From Cyanoderma ruficeps (lineage: Eukaryota > Chordata > Aves > Passeriformes > Timaliidae): DNA of 64,000 nucleotides. Position 1 is the stretch's first letter. The number at the start of each line of letters is the position of its first letter. The stretch covers positions 28,439,643-28,503,642 of the forward strand of contig VZDJ01007753.1 in the NCBI GenBank assembly GCA_008694505.1, in the 5' to 3' direction. The notes beneath the pieces are model-generated. The model did not search any database. It was not told the origin of the DNA and saw only the letters and a program-made list of their open reading frames with translations. A program made the translations under genes and the position numbers. Positions 62,179 through 64,000 of the stretch are shown piece after piece.

Positions 62179-64000
62179 TCATGGGGTAGGGTTCATTACA
62201 TCTAGCTTTGTCCTCTTCAAAATTACATGCTTGGTCTAAGCTGGCTGTCCAAGATCCCTGTCTGCTCAGTGAAGTGAAGCAGGCATTGCCAGGCAGTGGT
62301 TCATCCTTGTCTAGGATGAACATCCATGTTGATGTGCTGACTCACACTGTGGAAGTACCTACTCTGACTGCAGTCCAGACTGTGGACTTGCAGATTGGAG
62401 TCCTGAGGATGTTCCTGTCCCAAATATAAATTTGCTACAGACAATGTTTCAGTTATTTCTAATGCTCTTTCCTTTCCACAGAGGCAAATTGCTGCTCAGC
62501 GCTTCGAGACAAAGCTGCTAGATTACAAACAAAATTCAAATTTCTGGAGGAAAGAAAACCTTGAGCTGTGTGATTAAGACTCAAAATTAATTTCATCATA
62601 TTAGGAATAAGAGATGGTACAACACAAATGAGTTTCTCTAAATGAGAACTAAAGAAAATGTGCAAAGATATACCGGGAGCAATTGCTGTAGTAAGGAAAC
62701 TGTCATGTCCCGTTTTCATAAATCTGTGTAGTTAAAAATGTCTTTCAGGTTTACGCAGCATGGTTGAAATTATAATGATACATAAAGTCAATAGTATCCT
62801 CCACATTGCAGTGGAACAAGATGAAATTTTTCAGGAAGTAAGTACACAGCAGAAAGAAACATAGAGTGAGATTTTCGCCTGGGGAGGGTTTCTGAACATA
62901 ACAAGTTTTTCTGAAGGTTTATGAGGACATATATTTGCCCACAGTATACCAGCCTTCCCATCAATGAGCCTGATATTTGTTATTTCTTTACCATTACCTT
63001 TTCATATGTTGTATTTATCGTATATACTATAATGGCTTCTCAAATTTATACTTCAAAATTCAATTTTATTATTTAAACCTGAGGGGTTTAGAACTTTCTT
63101 AAAATTTAACTTAAAATGTTTAAGATCTAGGAAATTAATCTTAAGGGAAAAGCTCTCAGGAGGGAGATCATTACTATGTTTTTGTGGCTTTCCACTTACA
63201 CTTGGACCTGCTGGACCTGTCATCCATACAGAATGTAGAGTTACCTAATTTCTTTTGAAACTGACATGAGGCATTTTAATATATTTCAAGGTCTGGACCT
63301 CTTGTACTGTGCAGTACTTGCAGGCTGTTTGCTGAAGGCAAACCAACCTTTTTCCTTGTAATTTTCTGTGGCTTCAGTGCGCTGTGCTACAACTGCTGCA
63401 GCAGTTTGCCATGCAGAACTCCTCAGGCACCGCCACCTTCAATTCGTATTGAAGCTCTGCAGAGAAGGCATTGAATTACTGACCGAGGAAACATGCTCTT
63501 TCTAGTAAAAACTCCAGGCTGACAGAAGTAGTAGTACCTGATACTGGATGTTGCTGAAGCAGATATGTAAAGCAAAAGAGTATCCAAGAAGGGGAGAATG
63601 AATAATGCTGCCACAAGCCTAGGGAATCTACATTTCTTGTTAAAATACCAGACTGCTGGCAGCTAGCCTGCATATTATACCCAGCTGGTTGGCAGCCATA
63701 GGCATAATCTCATTTCACAATAAATTTGAACATTTTGAAGTTTTCTTGAGATTTAGCTCAAGTCATTAAATCATCTTATTTCTGAATAAAATAGACACCT
63801 TCCAGGTCTCCTGGTTTGAAATTACATTAGCTTAGGGTTTTCGCATTTAATTGCGACTTGCACATTAAAATATAGGTGCTGAGAATTTTGCTTTTGTTAT
63901 TTGTGCATTATTTAATTTTAATTACTACCAAAGCACAACACTTCAGACATACATGGCAAAAAACAGGTGTTTTACTGTGGAAACAGATATCAACTTCAAT
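62179..64000. other. Gene-free DNA to the window end
   Basis: 62180-62430 is somewhat richer in G+C and may be further decayed repeat, but I could not match it. The rest is AT-rich unique sequence. Short frames at 62208-62429, 62459-62719 and 63423-63673 are unrecognised. Confidence 0.6.

Noticed and set aside
61776..62323. Two minus-strand frames of 91-107 codons
   Set aside because: They run antisense across a CR1 fragment.

Overview
The window reads as vertebrate, most likely bird, nuclear DNA. It is AT-rich and has no bacterial gene layout: no long open frames, ribosome binding sites or operons. Its recognisable repeats are bird-type. Four are CR1 LINE 3' ends, one of them ending in the (ATTCTGTG)n-like tail at 50495-50515. 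There is also a fifth, older CR1 fragment cluster member on the minus strand, two pieces of one ERV LTR family in opposite orientation, one solo LTR of a second ERV family, and one weak ancient MIR-type SINE. No Alu, L1 or other mammalian repeat was seen. The call of bird rests on family recognition from memory, not on a search.

Layout. 1-5.47 kb is unique AT-rich DNA with a small cluster of possible regulatory motifs near 4.0-4.09 kb (a CTCF-like site and three nuclear-receptor half sites). 5.47-6.25 kb is an ERV LTR on the minus strand, and a shorter piece of the same family lies on the plus strand at 14.59-14.72 kb. A decayed CR1 lies at 12.9-13.2 kb. A full-length-looking but decayed solo LTR with a preserved TATA box lies at 16.28-16.86 kb. 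From 16.9 to 50.2 kb I see almost only unique DNA, broken by simple repeats, a (CCTCT)n tract running into a 159-base assembly gap (33868-34026), and a near-perfect 42-nt hairpin at 40671-40712. At 50.2-51.8 kb three CR1 pieces cluster. At 61.4-62.2 kb a MIR-like fragment is followed by a CR1.

I found no gene that I can name. The longest open frames (up to about 150 codons) are compatible with chance in 64 kb of six-frame sequence, and several lie inside LTRs or CR1s. The one coding-like structure worth checking is at 57838-58364. It has two open segments flanked by good splice signals with matching phase, separated by a 71-nt intron-like stretch with a branch-point-like motif, and followed by AATAAA. 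It is unrecognised and remains a low-confidence hypothesis. The window is therefore best described as intergenic or deep-intronic bird DNA.
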